Shown: piece after piece, positions 1-11,645 of the stretch
How positions within the stretch are numbered: position 1 is the first letter of the stretch
How the letters are laid out: each line of letters begins with the position of its first letter
Source of the DNA: Parapristionchus giblindavisi
Taxonomy: Eukaryota; Nematoda; Chromadorea; Rhabditida; Diplogasteridae
Assembly (NCBI GenBank): GCA_943737045.1
Contig: CALSFV010000259.1
Location: 558,001-622,000, forward strand
Reading direction: 5' to 3'
DNA length: 64,000 nucleotides
Made by a program: the position numbers and the translations under genes
The notes under the pieces: model-generated
Databases searched by the model: none
What the model was told of the DNA's origin: nothing
The model's input: only the letters and a program-made list of their open reading frames with translations

Positions 1-989
1 CCATTACAGCTCAGACCTCTCTACTACAGCCCAGAGCTACAGTAATCCCCACTGAAGCTCATACCAAAAGTATCCTCAGTAATTTATACAGTATCCCGAG
101 GTATATTTAAATATATCTTTCTCGTGCTTCGTTTTTTCTCTGTTCCGATCGAAATTTACACTAATCTTAACTATTCCTGGTAGAGCTCTAGTTGAGAATA
201 CTGTAGGTCTGAGCTCTAACTGTAACAGTAGCCCACTATAACTCAGACCTACGGTAATCCCACTAGAGCTCAGTCATCATACAGTAATCTCTACTACAGC
301 CCAGAGCTACAGTAATCTTAATTATTCTTAATAGAGCTCTAGTGGAGAATACTGTAGGTCTGAGCTGTAACCGTAACAGTAGCCCACTATAACTCAGGCC
401 TACAGTAATACCGACTAAAGCTTAGATCTACAGTAATCTCCACAACAGCCTAGAGCTACAGTAATCTCCAGTAGAGCACATACCAACAATATTCCAATTA
501 CAGCTCAGACCAATAGTATCTCCACTAGAGCTCAGAGCTATAGTATTCCCACTAGAACTCAGTCCTACAGTAATCCCACTAGATCTTAGACTTACAGTAA
601 TCTCCACTAGAGCTCATACCAACCGTACGTAGACAACCATTGTCGCCCGAAATTAAATTCGGGTGGGCCGGAAGCCAAAATCGGATGCGTGCGAAATAAG
701 ATTTCATTTTGAGTGAATTTTGGCTAAAGAGGATTGGCCTTATCGCTATCAACAATGCCGCTCACTTAAGATACCAACAGTAACTAGATCTCAGTCCTAT
801 AATAATCTCCATTAGACCTTACACCTACAGTAATCTATACTGCAGCTCAAAGCTACAGTAATCCCCAATAGAGCACATACCTACAGTAATCCCTACTAGA
901 GCTCATGCCAACAGTAAAACCACTATAGCTCAAACCTACAGTAATCTCCACTAGAGCTCAGATATACAGTAATTCCACAGGAGCTCACA
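1..989. repeat. Degenerate tandem array, CTACAGTAATC unit
   Basis: Irregular units of roughly 25-30 bp combine CTACAGTAATC with CCACTAGAGCTCAGA. Units vary by substitutions and indels, so this is an old, homogenising or decaying satellite. Around 610-780 it is interrupted by a different segment (near TACGTAGACAACCATTGTCGC) that recurs in altered form near 3,168-3,235 and 11,205-11,425. I see no credible coding sequence. The array resumes in all unoccupied gaps up to about 9,500. Confidence 0.85.
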
Positions 990-1197
990 CTCTGGTATTT
1001 TGCCACTTAAAGTCTACTTAAATTACGTCACAGACTTTAAGTAGACTTTAAGTAAACTTTAAGTGAAAGAACATTTGACGAAATGCATTACAGTATACCA
1101 CACCACTTTAAGTAGACTTACGTCTCACTTTAAGTTTACTTAAAGTCTACTTAAAGTGGGAAAGTTTAAGTAGACTTTAAGTGGCAAAATACCAGAG
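990..1197. mobile_element. 208 bp TIR element (MITE), copy 1
   Basis: It starts CTCTGGTATTTTGCCACTTA and ends with the reverse complement. The interior is almost entirely permutations of TTTAAGTAGAC in both orientations, so a single strand would fold on itself along its whole length. A second copy of the same length lies in opposite orientation at 15,486-15,693. No coding capacity; presumed non-autonomous DNA transposon derivative. A clear target-site duplication was not resolved. Confidence 0.75.
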
Positions 1198-1529
1198 CAG
1201 CTACAGTAATATCCATTAGAGATCACACCTATAGTAATATCAACTATAGCTCATATCTACAGTGATCCCACTATAGCTCAGACTACCGTAATCCAAATAG
1301 AACTCATACCGCGTTTCCTCGGTAGATCGACTGCTGGGAGAGGGCGAAGATGCTGAGGCGGTCGACTGATCACTGGAAGTAACATGATGTTCAATTGAAG
1401 TGTCGATATCTACAGTATTCTCGGTAATTCCTACCGTATCCCGAGATTTATTTAAATATAACTTTGTCGTGCTTCGTTTTTGCTTTGCTCCGATCGAAAT
1501 TTACACTAATCTTAATTATTCCTAGTAGA
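1198..1529. repeat. CTACAGTAATC array, continued
   Basis: Same degenerate tandem family as at the left edge, here mixed with a unit containing CGATCGAAATTTACACTAATC that also occurs near 145, 3,130 and 5,985. Nothing coding is seen. Confidence 0.7.
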
Positions 1530-1537
1530 GCTGTAGT

Positions 1538-2563
1538 CAGGGGTGTGCGAAAAAAGATTTTCGAAAAAAATTCAAAAAACGAAAATTTTTCGATTTTGTA
1601 TTTCGAAAAATTCGAAAAAACTTAAATAAAAGTAGGAAACGAACTGCAGAATATTTTTATTATCGATCTTTTTTATTGTTTTCTATTTCTATTGAGTCAA
1701 GGCCAGTCTTGACAAAATATGAAAGGAAATAATGAATTCTAAATATTTTTTTTTCAATTCAAAAATTTAAACCGTGCAATTTTTGCGCTGTAAGATCTAT
1801 CGATATGATGGACATACATACAAGAATTGTAGCTATGTGATTCTTAATTGAAAGGGCTCAAATTAAATTGTAATTTTTGTTCCAAAATTTTTAAAATTTT
1901 ATAAAAAATGCTATTAATTTTTGAATATTAATTGATTCAAAATATTTGATTCTTCGTTTAGAGAGTCGCGTACCGACAGAGAACACAGTGGACAATAAGA
2001 AATATGAAAATTATAGTGGGAAAGTGTTGTTTGGAGGGGTGCATTTTCAGGCATGATTATCGCGTACTGAATTTATTTTTTCTATTTCCTTGGTCTTAGC
2101 ATATAAAAATTATTTTTTTTGCGTCATTTTTCGTCGCGTACCGACAGAGATTCCAATTTTCCACATGGAAATGTAAAACTAACGCGTCAAACTCATTTGC
2201 CAGAGCGCTATCCCACCGTAGGTACCATGGGATAACGCGCTGGAAATCCTGTTAAACGCAATGATCACTACATCTCTTGAGTTTCATGTTTTTCTCTGTC
2301 GGTACCCGATCAGATTGAGATACTATGCATGTAATATAGTGCAGTATTGAACGAAATCGCAATTTATTAAAATCAGTTCTCGTTCTTACTGTACGATAAA
2401 TAGTCTAACTGTCAACAGAAATAATAACGCAGTTTAAAAAAAAAGTTTTAATTTCCCCCCATTTTTTGTGTACCCATCCGCATTTTTTGCCGAAAATCTG
2501 CGTTACCCACCAGCATTTTTGGGACGTGGGATAACCATAGACCATGTCTGAATGCACACCCTG
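1538..2563. mobile_element. Non-autonomous hAT-like element, 1,026 bp
   Basis: The left end reads CAGGGGTGTGC and the right end GCACACCCTG, an inverted pair of the hAT style (CAGGG start). The flanks are GCTGTAGT on the left and GCTCTAGT on the right: an 8-bp target duplication with one mismatch, again hAT-typical. The interior is AT-rich with a recurring internal block around GCGTACCGACAGAGA (near 1,967, 2,134 and, inverted, 2,290). There is no transposase reading frame. Confidence 0.7.
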
Positions 2564-2871
2564 GCTCTAGTGGAGAATACTGCAGGTCTGAACTGTAACT
2601 GTAACTGTAGCCCCTCTAGAGCTCAGTCCCACAGTAATCCCATTATACCTCAGACCTACAGTAATCTCCACTACAACTAAGAGCTACAGTAATCCCCACT
2701 AGAGTTCATACCAAAAGTACTCCCATTACAGCTTTGATCAACAGTAATGCCGACTAGATCTTAGATCTACAGTATTCCCACTAGAGCTCAGAGCTATAGT
2801 AATCTCCACTAGAGCTTAGACCTAGCAATCTCCGCAACAGCTCAGACATATGATGATCACCAATGAAGCTC
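2564..2871. repeat. CTACAGTAATC array between elements
   Basis: Degenerate units of the same satellite. It ends at the start of the duplicated block, at the octamer AAAACTAC. Confidence 0.7.
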
Positions 2872-3617
2872 AAAACTACAGTAATCCCTACTAGAGTTTA
2901 GACGTACAGTAATCCTTACTAGAGCTCACACCTACAGTAACATGTGCGCTAAAACGCTAGCCACAATGCGCCCACCTATGATTCTTACACTATCCGGAGG
3001 ACGATTCAACTTTATCTTTTTCCTTTATTTTTACTTTGTTACGATAGAAAACTACAGTAATCTCAACCATTACTACAGTATCCCGAGATCTATTCAAATT
3101 TAATGTGTAGCTTTTCTTTTTTCTTTGCTCCGATCGAAATCTACACTAACCTCAATTGTTCATACCATACGTGAGCAATTTTTGACGGTGGAAAAAAATG
3201 GATGGATCTTGTCGCTAACGACAATGCCGCCCACGTAGGTACAGTAATCTCCTCCAGAGCTTAGAACTATGGTAATCCCCACTATAGCTACAGTAATCCC
3301 TTTAGAGCTCAGACCTACAATAATCTCCACTATTGACCAGAGATACAGTAATCCCACTAGAGCTAGAGCTTAGCTTAGAGCTTAGTCCTATAGCAATCTC
3401 CCCTAGAGCTCATACCTACAGTACTCCCATTACAGCTCAGAGCTACAGTAATCATTACTAGAGCTCAATTCAACAGCAATCTCCACTAGAGCTCAGACCT
3501 ACAGTAATTCCTACTAGAGCTCAGTCCTAGAGCAATCTCCACTAGAAGCCTATCGCAGCCCACGCAAAATTCGGCGCCTGTTACACATCGACTGGTCTCA
3601 TTGAGATACACCTCTCA

Positions 3618-4647
3618 CAAGGGAAGTGTAAGAAATATCTTTTAGACCTATGGACGGGAATATTTTTCCTCGATAGCTATAGGCAATGTAAGGTCGGAAC
3701 CAAAAAATCAGCTGCTGGCATACACTTTCCGATTTTATATAATTAATTAAATTTTGTACATTGGAACGCGCTGTTTGCAGGCTGTGTAGTCGATGAAATA
3801 AGACTCCCATGATAGAGCCCTTGCAAGAAAATTGAGAACACAGTGGCGTGGTGTAGTGGTAGTGTGACCTCCTCTTGATCTCTATGTGGGAGGTTCAAAT
3901 ACACCTATTGACATTTTTCTTTTGCTGATTTTTAAACAGTTCGGACTTGTAATTTTGATCAGAAAAATCACTTTCACAATTTTTATGTAGCTGTTGATTT
4001 TGAATTTCATCATTTAGGAAAGCAAAAAATAATACAACATTTCTTTTTCTAGCATAGAACAGTTGATTTTGGGAGAGAGTTTATATGTACCAAGCGGCTA
4101 CGGACTAATAACATTTTGATAATTTCTTCATACAATGTTTGGCTAAACTTCCCAAGCTACTCGTCCTTTACACGGAGACAATGAATCAGTGAGATTATTT
4201 TTTGAAATGCCAAAAACGTGATTGAACAGCCTTATTTTTTGCTTTCCTAAATGATGAAATTCAAAATCAACAGCTACATAAAAATAGTGAAAAAGATTTT
4301 TCCGATCAAAATTACAAGCCCGAAACGTTTAAAAATCAGTAAAACAAAAATGTCCATAAGTGTATTCGAACCTCCCACGTAGAGATCAAGAGGAGGTCAC
4401 ACTACCACTACACCACGCCACTGTGTTCTCACTGCTCTTGCAAGGGCTCTATCATGGGAGTCTTATTTCATCGACTACACAGCCTGCAAACAGCGCGTTC
4501 CAATGTACAAAATTTAATTAATTATATAAAATCGGAAAGTGCATGCCAGCCGCTGATTTTTTTGGTTCCGACCTTACATTGCCTATAGCTATCGAGGAAA
4601 AATATTCCCGTCCATAGGTCTAAAAGATATTTCTTACACTTCCCTTG
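3618..4647. mobile_element. Foldback element with tRNA-like arms, copy 1
   Basis: A 1,030 bp element with long inverted arms: CAAGGGAAGTGTAAG at the left and its reverse complement at the right, extending several hundred bp inward. It is flanked by TCA on both sides (3,615-3,617 and 4,648-4,650), a 3-bp target duplication. Each arm holds a tRNA-like module: A-box-like TGGCGTGGTGTAGTGG with B-box-like GGTTCAAATAC at 3,844-3,902, and the mirrored copy at 4,362-4,420 with the more canonical GGTTCGAATAC. A short CCTCC/GGAGG stem sits between the boxes. No transposase. The 3-bp duplication would suit a PIF/Harbinger-like mobiliser, but that is inference. Confidence 0.75.
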
Positions 4648-4844
4648 TCAGAAGGAAATATGGGTGAAATTAAGGATCGCATGTGAATAGTTTCCCTTGT
4701 TAATTAAAACCCACCAGATAACGCCAATCTTACAGACAGTAATTACAACTAGATCTCAGATCTACAGTAATCTCCACATTGCTTAAACATACAGTATTCC
4801 CCAGTGCAGCTCAGACCTACAGTAAGATACCACCTCTGTATTTT

Positions 4845-5725
4845 AAAACACACTATCTGAGAGAATTCAACAACTGAATTTTTTTTGGTATCGACGAAAA
4901 ATGATTTTTTCTCTTTTATGTATGATAATTACAGGCACCATGAGTGTAGTTCACCGGTACTTGGAAATTCCTTCCAATTGAAAATTGGCTTCAGGGGGTG
5001 ACCAAACAACGATTTGGCGCCTTTTCCTAAAAAGTTTATTTCGAATCCAATCGATGCGGGAGTGGGCTCAATCGAATCCTTTGCTAATTCAAAGAAACTA
5101 TTGTCTAGGTGAGTTTTTTGATCAACGGACAACGAAGGCTGGAATTGGGAATTTTCGAAAAAAATTTTACATTAAATTAATTCACACTATTTTCCCATAG
5201 CCCAGGTAAATTTTTTATTTGCTCAATATCTTCTACATATTATATTACACCTTCAGTTTAAAATTCATATTTTTTTAAAAAGGTGAAATTTGTAAGCGAA
5301 TCGTTTTTGTAACGAAAATCGTAATTATGGTGTGCACCTACAGTAATCCCTAATCGGTCAATTTGGAAATTTGGTAGTTTTAAACATATTTCACCGCTGT
5401 TCTTCACATGACTGAGGTATACGACTACTCCTCGTCTTCGGAGTGCACCATTTCCCAGGTGCTGATCTCGCTGAAAATTGACATTTTTCGTGAATTGATC
5501 ACTATTTCGTTGTTTGTTATCCGTTATCGATAAAAATTGGATCACTATACCATCTATACAAACATACTAAAAAATGAAGATAAACGGTTGACTGGGAAGA
5601 AAGTTATTGCTGAAAAACCAAAATATCATTGAATATTGACCAGCACTCTACCGTGCAGGTGCACTCCGAAGGCGAGGAGTAGTCGTATACCTCAGTCATG
5701 TGAAGAACAGCGGTGAAATATGCTT
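4845..5725. mobile_element. Foldback element F1, copy 1, right arm truncated
   Basis: The left terminus is near AAAACACACTATCTGAGAG, as in the complete copy at 7,751-9,172. The right arm stops at the duplication breakpoint, so only its inner part survives. Reading frames inside (for example around 5,258-5,545) are conserved between copies only because the DNA is; I find no known domain in them. Confidence 0.7.
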
Positions 5726-8358
5726 AAAACTACAGTAATCCCTACTAGAGTTTAGACGTACAGTAATCCTTACTAGAGCTCACACCTACAGTAACATGTG
5801 CGCTAAAACGCTAGCCACAATGCGCCCACCTATGATTCTTACACTATCCGGAGGACGATTCAACTTTATCTTTTTCCTTTATTTTTACTTTGTTACGATA
5901 GAAAACTACAGTAATCTCAACCATTACTACAGTATCCCGAGATCTATTCAAATTTAATGTGTAGCTTTTCTTTTTTCTTTGCGCCGATCGAAATCTACAC
6001 TAACCTCAATTGTTCATACCATACGTGAGCAATCTTTGACGGTGGAAAAAAATGGATGGATCTTGTCGCTAACGACAATGCCGCCCACGTAGGTACAGTA
6101 ATCTCCTCCAGAGCTTAGAACTATGGTAATCCCCACTATAGCTACAGTAATCCCTTTAGAGCTCAGACCTACAATAATCTCCACTATTGACCAGAGATAC
6201 AGTAATCCCACTAGAGCTAGAGCTTAGCTTAGAGCTTAGTCCTATAGCAATCTCCCCTAGAGCTCATACCTACAGTACTCCCATTACAGCTCAGAGCTAC
6301 AGTAATCATTGCTAAAGCTCGTACATACAGTACTCCCATTAAAGCTCAGATCCACAGTAATCATTACTAGAGCTCAATTCAACAGCAATCTCCACTAGAG
6401 CTCAGACCTACAGTAATTCCTACTAGAGCTCAGTCCTAGAGCAATCTCCACTAGAAGCCTATCGCAGCCCACGCAAAATTCGGCGCCTGTTACACATCGA
6501 CTGGTCTCATTGAGATACACCTCTCACAAGGGAAGTGTAAGAAATATCTTTTAGACCTATGGACGGGAATATTTTTCCTCGATAGCTATAGGCAATGTAA
6601 GGTCGGAACCAAAAAATCAGCTGCTGGCATACACTTTCCGATTTTATATAATTAATTAAATTTTGTACATTGGAACGCGCTGTTTGCAGGCTGTGTAGTC
6701 GATGAAATAAGACTCCCATGATAGAGCCCTTGCAAGAAAATTGAGAACACAGTGGCGTGGTGTAGTGGTAGTGTGACCTCCTCTTGATCTCTATGTGGGA
6801 GGTTCAAATACACCTATTGACATTTTTCTTTTGCTGAATTTTAAACAGTTCGGACTTGTAATTTTGATCAGAAAAATCACTTTCACAATTTTTATGTAGC
6901 TGTTGATTTTGAATTTCATCATTTAGGAAAGCAAAAAATAATACAACATTTCTTTTTCTAGCATAGAACAGTTGATTTTGGGAGAGAGTTTATATGTACC
7001 AAGCGGCTACGGACTAATAACATTTTGATAATTTCTTCATACAATGTTTGGCTAAACTTCCCAAGCTACTCGTCCTTTACACGGAGACAATGAATCAGTG
7101 AGATTATTTTTTGAAATGCCAAAAACGTGATTGAACAGCCTTATTTTTTGCTTTCCTAAATGATGAAATTCAAAATCAACAGCTACATAAAAATAGTGAA
7201 AAAGATTTTTCCGATCAAAATTACAAGCCCGAAACGTTTAAAAATCAGCAAAACAAAAATTTCCATAAGTGTATTCGAACCTCCCACGTAGAGATCAAGA
7301 GGAGGTCACACTACCACTACACCACGCCACTGTGTTCTCACTGCTCTTGCAAGGGCTCTATCATGGGAGTCTTATTTCATCGACTACACAGCCTGCAAAC
7401 AGCGCGTTCCAATGTACAAAATTTAATTAATTATATAAAATCGGAAAGTGCATGCCAGCCGCTGATTTTTTTGGTTCCGACCTTACATTGCCTATAGCTA
7501 TCGAGGAAAAATATTCCCGTCCATAGGTCTAAAAGATATTTCTTACACTTCCCTTGTCAGAAGGAAATATGGGTGAAATTAAGGATCGCATGTGAATAGT
7601 TTCCCTTGTTAATTAAAACCCACCAGATAACGCCAATCTTACAGACAGTAATTACAACTAGATCTCAGATCTACAGTAATCTCCACATTGCTTAAACATA
7701 CAGTATTCCCCAGTGCAGCTCAGACCTACAGTAAGATACCACCTCTGTATTTTAAAACACACTATCTGAGAGAATTCAACAACTGAATTTTTTTTGGTAT
7801 CGACGAAAAATGATTTTTTCTCTTTTATGTATGATAATTACAGGCACCATGAGTGTAGTTCACCGGTACTTGGAAATTCCTTCCAATTGAAAATTGGCTT
7901 CAGGGGGTGACCAAACAACGATTTGGCGCCTTTTCCTAAAAAGTTTATTTCGAATCCAATCGATGCGGGAGTGGGCTCAATCGAATCCTTTGCTAATTCA
8001 AAGAAACTATTGTCTAGGTGAGTTTTTTGATCAACGGACAACGAGGCTGGAATTGGGAATTTTCGAAAAAAATTTTACATTAAATTAATTCACACTATTT
8101 TCCCATAGCCCAGGTAAATTTTTTATTTGCTCAATATCTTCTACATATTATATTACACCTTCAGTTTAAAATTCATAATTTTTTAAAAAGGTGAAATTTG
8201 TAAGCGAATCGTTTTTGTAACGAAAATCGTAATTATGGTGTGCACCTACAGTAATCCCTAATCGGTCAATTTGAAAATTTGGTAGTTTTAAGCATATTTC
8301 ACCGCTGTTCTTCACATGACTGAGGTATACGACTACTCCTCGCCTTCGGAGTGCACCT
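5726..8358. repeat. Tandem duplication, unit 2
   Basis: Second copy of the 2.85 kb block, offset 2,854 bp at the start and 2,909 bp after the extra satellite unit. Collinearity ends at 8,358, where the loop of foldback F1 is in the opposite orientation relative to copy 1 (5,449). Confidence 0.88.
6527..7556. mobile_element. Foldback element with tRNA-like arms, copy 2
   Basis: Carried along by the tandem duplication, so it is not an independent insertion. The same CAAGG termini and TCA flanks are retained, with a few base changes inside the arms. Confidence 0.75.
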
Positions 8359-9172
8359 GCACGGTAGAGTGCTGGTCAATATTCAATGATATTTTGGTTT
8401 TTCAGCAATAACTTTCTTCCCAGTCAACCGTTTATCTTCATTTTTTAGTATGTTTGTATAGATGATACTATGGTATAGTGATCCAATTTTTATCGATAAC
8501 GGATAACAAACAACGAAATAGTGATCAATTCACGAAAAATGTCAATTTTCAGCGAGATCAGCACCTGGGAAATGGTGCACTCCGAAGACGAGGAGTAGTC
8601 GTATACCTCAGTCATGTGAAGAACAGCGGTGAAATATGTTTAAAACTACCAAATTTCCAAATTGACCGATTAGGGATTACTGTAGGTGCACACCATAATT
8701 ACGATTTTCGTTACAAAAACGATTCGCTTACAAATTTCACCTTTTTAAAAAATTATGAATTTTAAACTGAAGGTGTAATATAATATGTAGAAGATATTGA
8801 GCAAATAAAAAATTTACCTGGGCTATGGGAAAATAGTGAGAATTAATTTAATGTAATATTTTTTTCGAAAATTCCCAATTCCAGCCATCGTTGTCCGTTG
8901 ATCAAAAAACTCACCTAGACAATAGTTTCTTAGAATTAGCAAAGGATTCGATTGAGCCCACTCCCGCATCGATTGGATTCGAAATAAACTTTTTAGGAAA
9001 AGGCGCCAAATCGTTGTGTGGTCACCCCCTGAAGCCAATTTTCAATTGGAAGGAATTTCCAAGTACCAGTGAACTACACTCATGGTGCCTATAATTATCA
9101 TACATAAAAGAGAAAAATTCATTTTTCGACGATACCGCACCTATGTGGACTTTCTCAGAGAGAGTGTTTTAA
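7751..9172. mobile_element. Foldback element F1, complete copy
   Basis: The left end begins AAAACACACTATCTGAGAG and the right end is CTCTCAGAGAGAGTGTTTT-like (the ends are diverged). The arms are about 600 bp each and pair as far as 8,300/8,640, leaving a loop of a few hundred bp. The arms contain matching mirrored frames (7,894-8,088 plus, 8,823-9,038 minus) with no recognised domain. A third family member lies at 18,652-19,773. Confidence 0.75.
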
Positions 9173-9534
9173 TTTGTTTCTAAGAACAAAGTAATCGAAA
9201 AATGTCATAAAAAAGTCAGGGACTTATTAGACAACCAAATAGAATTTAACAACATTTTATTATAGCAAAACTACCCCATATACGGTCTATTGCTCTTTTT
9301 TGCATGAAAAAGCGATACCGGCATTCGCTGTGCGAGATTGTCCTGTAGCTGGGCGGTCGGTGCACCAATCGACATTTGCGAGCACGCCGTAACTGAAGAA
9401 TTACGGTGTCGGCTTCAGTCTGAAATTCGCTGGAAATCAATCAATAAAGATCATAACGATTTTTTGTAATCCCAACTAGAGCTCACATCTACAGTAACAT
9501 ATTCGCAAAATCGCTAGCCATAATGCACCCACGT
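9173..9534. other. Non-coding spacer
   Basis: No gene seen. It ends with satellite-derived sequence (ACAGTAACAT to AATGCACCCACGT) homologous to about 2,935-2,985, which acts as the empty-site reference for the next element. Confidence 0.6.
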
Positions 9535-9733
9535 CATAGGTGGGCACGATGGGGGAAAGGCTGTGTGCAAACCGGGGAAGAGGTAGGGCAAGGCTGTGCG
9601 CGTGGCAATCCCCAAGTTTTTTTGTTGCAGATTTTACTGGAAAATTCCCAATTTTCGAGGCATGGCTATGCGCAATACCAAGAAAAAAGACAAGGCTGTG
9701 CGCAAAAAAATCGTTTTCACGCGCCCACATATG
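9535..9733. mobile_element. 199 bp TIR element, copy 1
   Basis: Begins CATAGGTGGGCACG and ends CGCGCCCACATATG. The interior repeats the motif AAGGCTGTGCGCAA several times. A diverged copy lies at 11,888-12,079 and a short inverted piece at about 12,230-12,280. The unoccupied homologues at 2,960-2,990 and 5,815-5,845 contain GCGCCCACCTATG at the insertion point, so the element's terminus resembles its own target. Confidence 0.7.
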
Positions 9734-9779
9734 ATTCCTACAGTATTCGTAGGATGATTCATCTTATTCCTTTATTTTA

Positions 9780-11055
9780 CAGGGTGCGCCATAATTACCC
9801 GGACTGTTGTCTCCATATGATTTTCCCCTTGGAAATGTGACTTGAGTGATATGGTTCATGGTAAAGCTTATCAAGAATATGGGCAGCAGTAATGTACTAG
9901 CGAATCTCGGTGTGGTCTCTTTTAGCTCTGACACAGGCCTTGAGTCTCTTCTCATATGCGACTGCCTATTCCCGCGGGTAAATGTCATCGAGTTCGTCCC
10001 AGTCCTTGAGAAGGGGAGCCTTGAGGGAGTCGAGGGTATGGTGCTTGATAGAGGACATCTTGGCCTACCAGACCTCCAAACACTCCAGTCGAGGATGTTG
10101 AGATCGGGGGAGTTCGGAAGCCATTCAATGTGATGGATTTAGCAGCGTTCATGGGTAAAAAAACCACGACTGGGTGAACTTTGTCATGTGATTGACGACA
10201 GAATCTTACCGAAAGGTCTAGTGGTCCTGACCGAAGTGGGTATGGTATCAGAGTAAAAGCGACTCTTCGAGGATGTGCTTTGTATAATACGCCTAATTGA
10301 TCTAGACGCATGGAATGGCAAAAACGATAGGGGACTTTCAAGTTGGGCAAAGAGCAGCTAATACCTTGCCTTATTGTGGATCACTGATATTACCCATGAC
10401 CCCTGCTCTCTTGTAGGATTCTTCAGGATCAGATGCAATGATTCTGTTGTTCTTGATATTCAGGTTGCTTTCGAAGGTAAGATATTCTTGTCGCTGAACA
10501 TCGTGCTGAAGTTCGTGGACCTGGCGCAACGCAGAAGCAGTTGAGGGCACCGTTCTCAGCGGAGCTTGATCTGCCGCTCTTTCGTTTCATGCAGTTTACG
10601 GTACTTGTAACGGAGAAGGGTCAGTAGAGACTTGAGGAGATGACGAACGGAACTGTTCGAGATATCGAGATTCCAGATGGTCTGCTTGTGGTTTCGAAAA
10701 AATCATCTTTCGGATGCTTTCTCGGCCCGTAGTGGTGGAAACAAAGATCCGTCTACCTCTGCCCGGACGTTCCTTGTTAGTACCAAGATCTTGGTACCTG
10801 GTATCGCATACATCCGACTCGTGAAAACCGAGCTGATGAAAAGATGCCACTATGTTCTCGTACAGTTGAGAATGATGGGTCATTGTCGACATGGCTTCCT
10901 CATTACTAGAAGACTTGACTAACTGAGTTGAAACCTTGAAACGGAGTGGCCAATGATCACTCGTCATGATGCTACAATACCGGTTGCGCATATTGGGGGG
11001 GGGGGCATGGGAATGATAATGGTGAAATCAATCCGGGTAATTATGGCGCACCCTG
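9780..11055 (-). pseudogene. Decayed Tc1/mariner transposon with transposase remnant
   Basis: A 1,276 bp element whose termini are inverted copies of CAGGGTGCGCCATAATTACC, with TA just outside the left end. On the minus strand, about 10,991-10,596 gives an HTH-type N-terminal fragment followed by GRGRR, the linker style of Tc1-family transposases. About 10,140-9,985 gives PNSPDLNILDW, the conserved block around the second catalytic Asp. The two parts are in different frames and the second is shifted again after about 20 residues, so the gene is broken by indels and no active product is expected. The presumed inner Asp block was not located with confidence. Confidence 0.8.
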
Positions 11056-11645
11056 CATTTGTTCTTCATCTTTACTTTCTTCCGATAGAAAATAACAGTA
11101 ATCTCAATCATTCCTACAGTATTCTGCGATCGGTTCAAATTTAAGGTGTTTTTTAAGCTTTTCTTGGCTCCAATCGAAATCAACATTAATCTCAAATATT
11201 CCAACTATACGTGGCATACGTGGGCAACCTTTGCCGCTGGAAGTTAAAATCGGGCGGGTAGGATGCAAAAATTTGGGGGGGGGGGGGTAGACGGAAAAAA
11301 TTCATTTGACAGTGAATTTTGGCCAAATGGTTTTAATTTTTTGAGTGAATTTTTACTAAATCGGGTGAGTCGGGTGCCAAAACAGGGTGCGTCTTGCCGC
11401 TAGCGACACTACCGCCCAAGTATGGGGAAAACCGTTGTTTTTCGCATAAATTATAATCTTTAGCATAAAAAGTGACCCTAATAAAGTGGATTGATGCTGA
11501 AAATGAGCCGTATATAGTGGGTCGATCCTCACATTGTGATGATATGAAAATGTAAGACAACGATCCTTGGCTGAGCGGGAATTCAAATATGAATGAGCAT
11601 AACTAAACTACGGTAGGCTTTCAATCAATCAATCAATACCCTCAC
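11056..11645. other. Repeat-derived sequence at the glycogen synthase intron start
   Basis: Contains a 13-G run (11,275-11,287) and segments related to 611-770 (TACGTGGGCAACC...). The stretch around 11,440-11,550 resembles 41,000-41,110 inside the hAT-like element. No exon continuing glycogen synthase was recognised. The ATTGATT-type repeats at 11,620-11,640 are typical of introns in this window. Confidence 0.55.

Larger units (their letters stand above)
2872..5725. repeat. Tandem duplication, unit 1 (2,854 bp)
   Basis: This block is repeated immediately downstream. Unit 1 begins at AAAACTAC (2,872-2,879) and unit 2 begins at the same octamer (5,726-5,733), so the join has 8 bp of microhomology. 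Copies are nearly identical, with scattered single-base differences, one roughly 55 bp extra satellite unit in copy 2 near 6,305-6,360, and one orientation difference in a foldback loop (see findings). The unit contains satellite, one complete foldback element and the left part of a second. Confidence 0.9.

Noticed and set aside
1021..1190. CRISPR-like array of short repeats with TTTAAGTAGAC
   Set aside because: Repeats are in both orientations without unique spacers, within a TIR element, in a eukaryotic genome.
3844..3902. tRNA gene
   Set aside because: A and B boxes are present but acceptor and T stems do not pair, and a mirrored copy lies in the other arm, so it is a repeat-borne tRNA-like module. 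The same reasoning applies at 16,785, 15,395 and 41,200.
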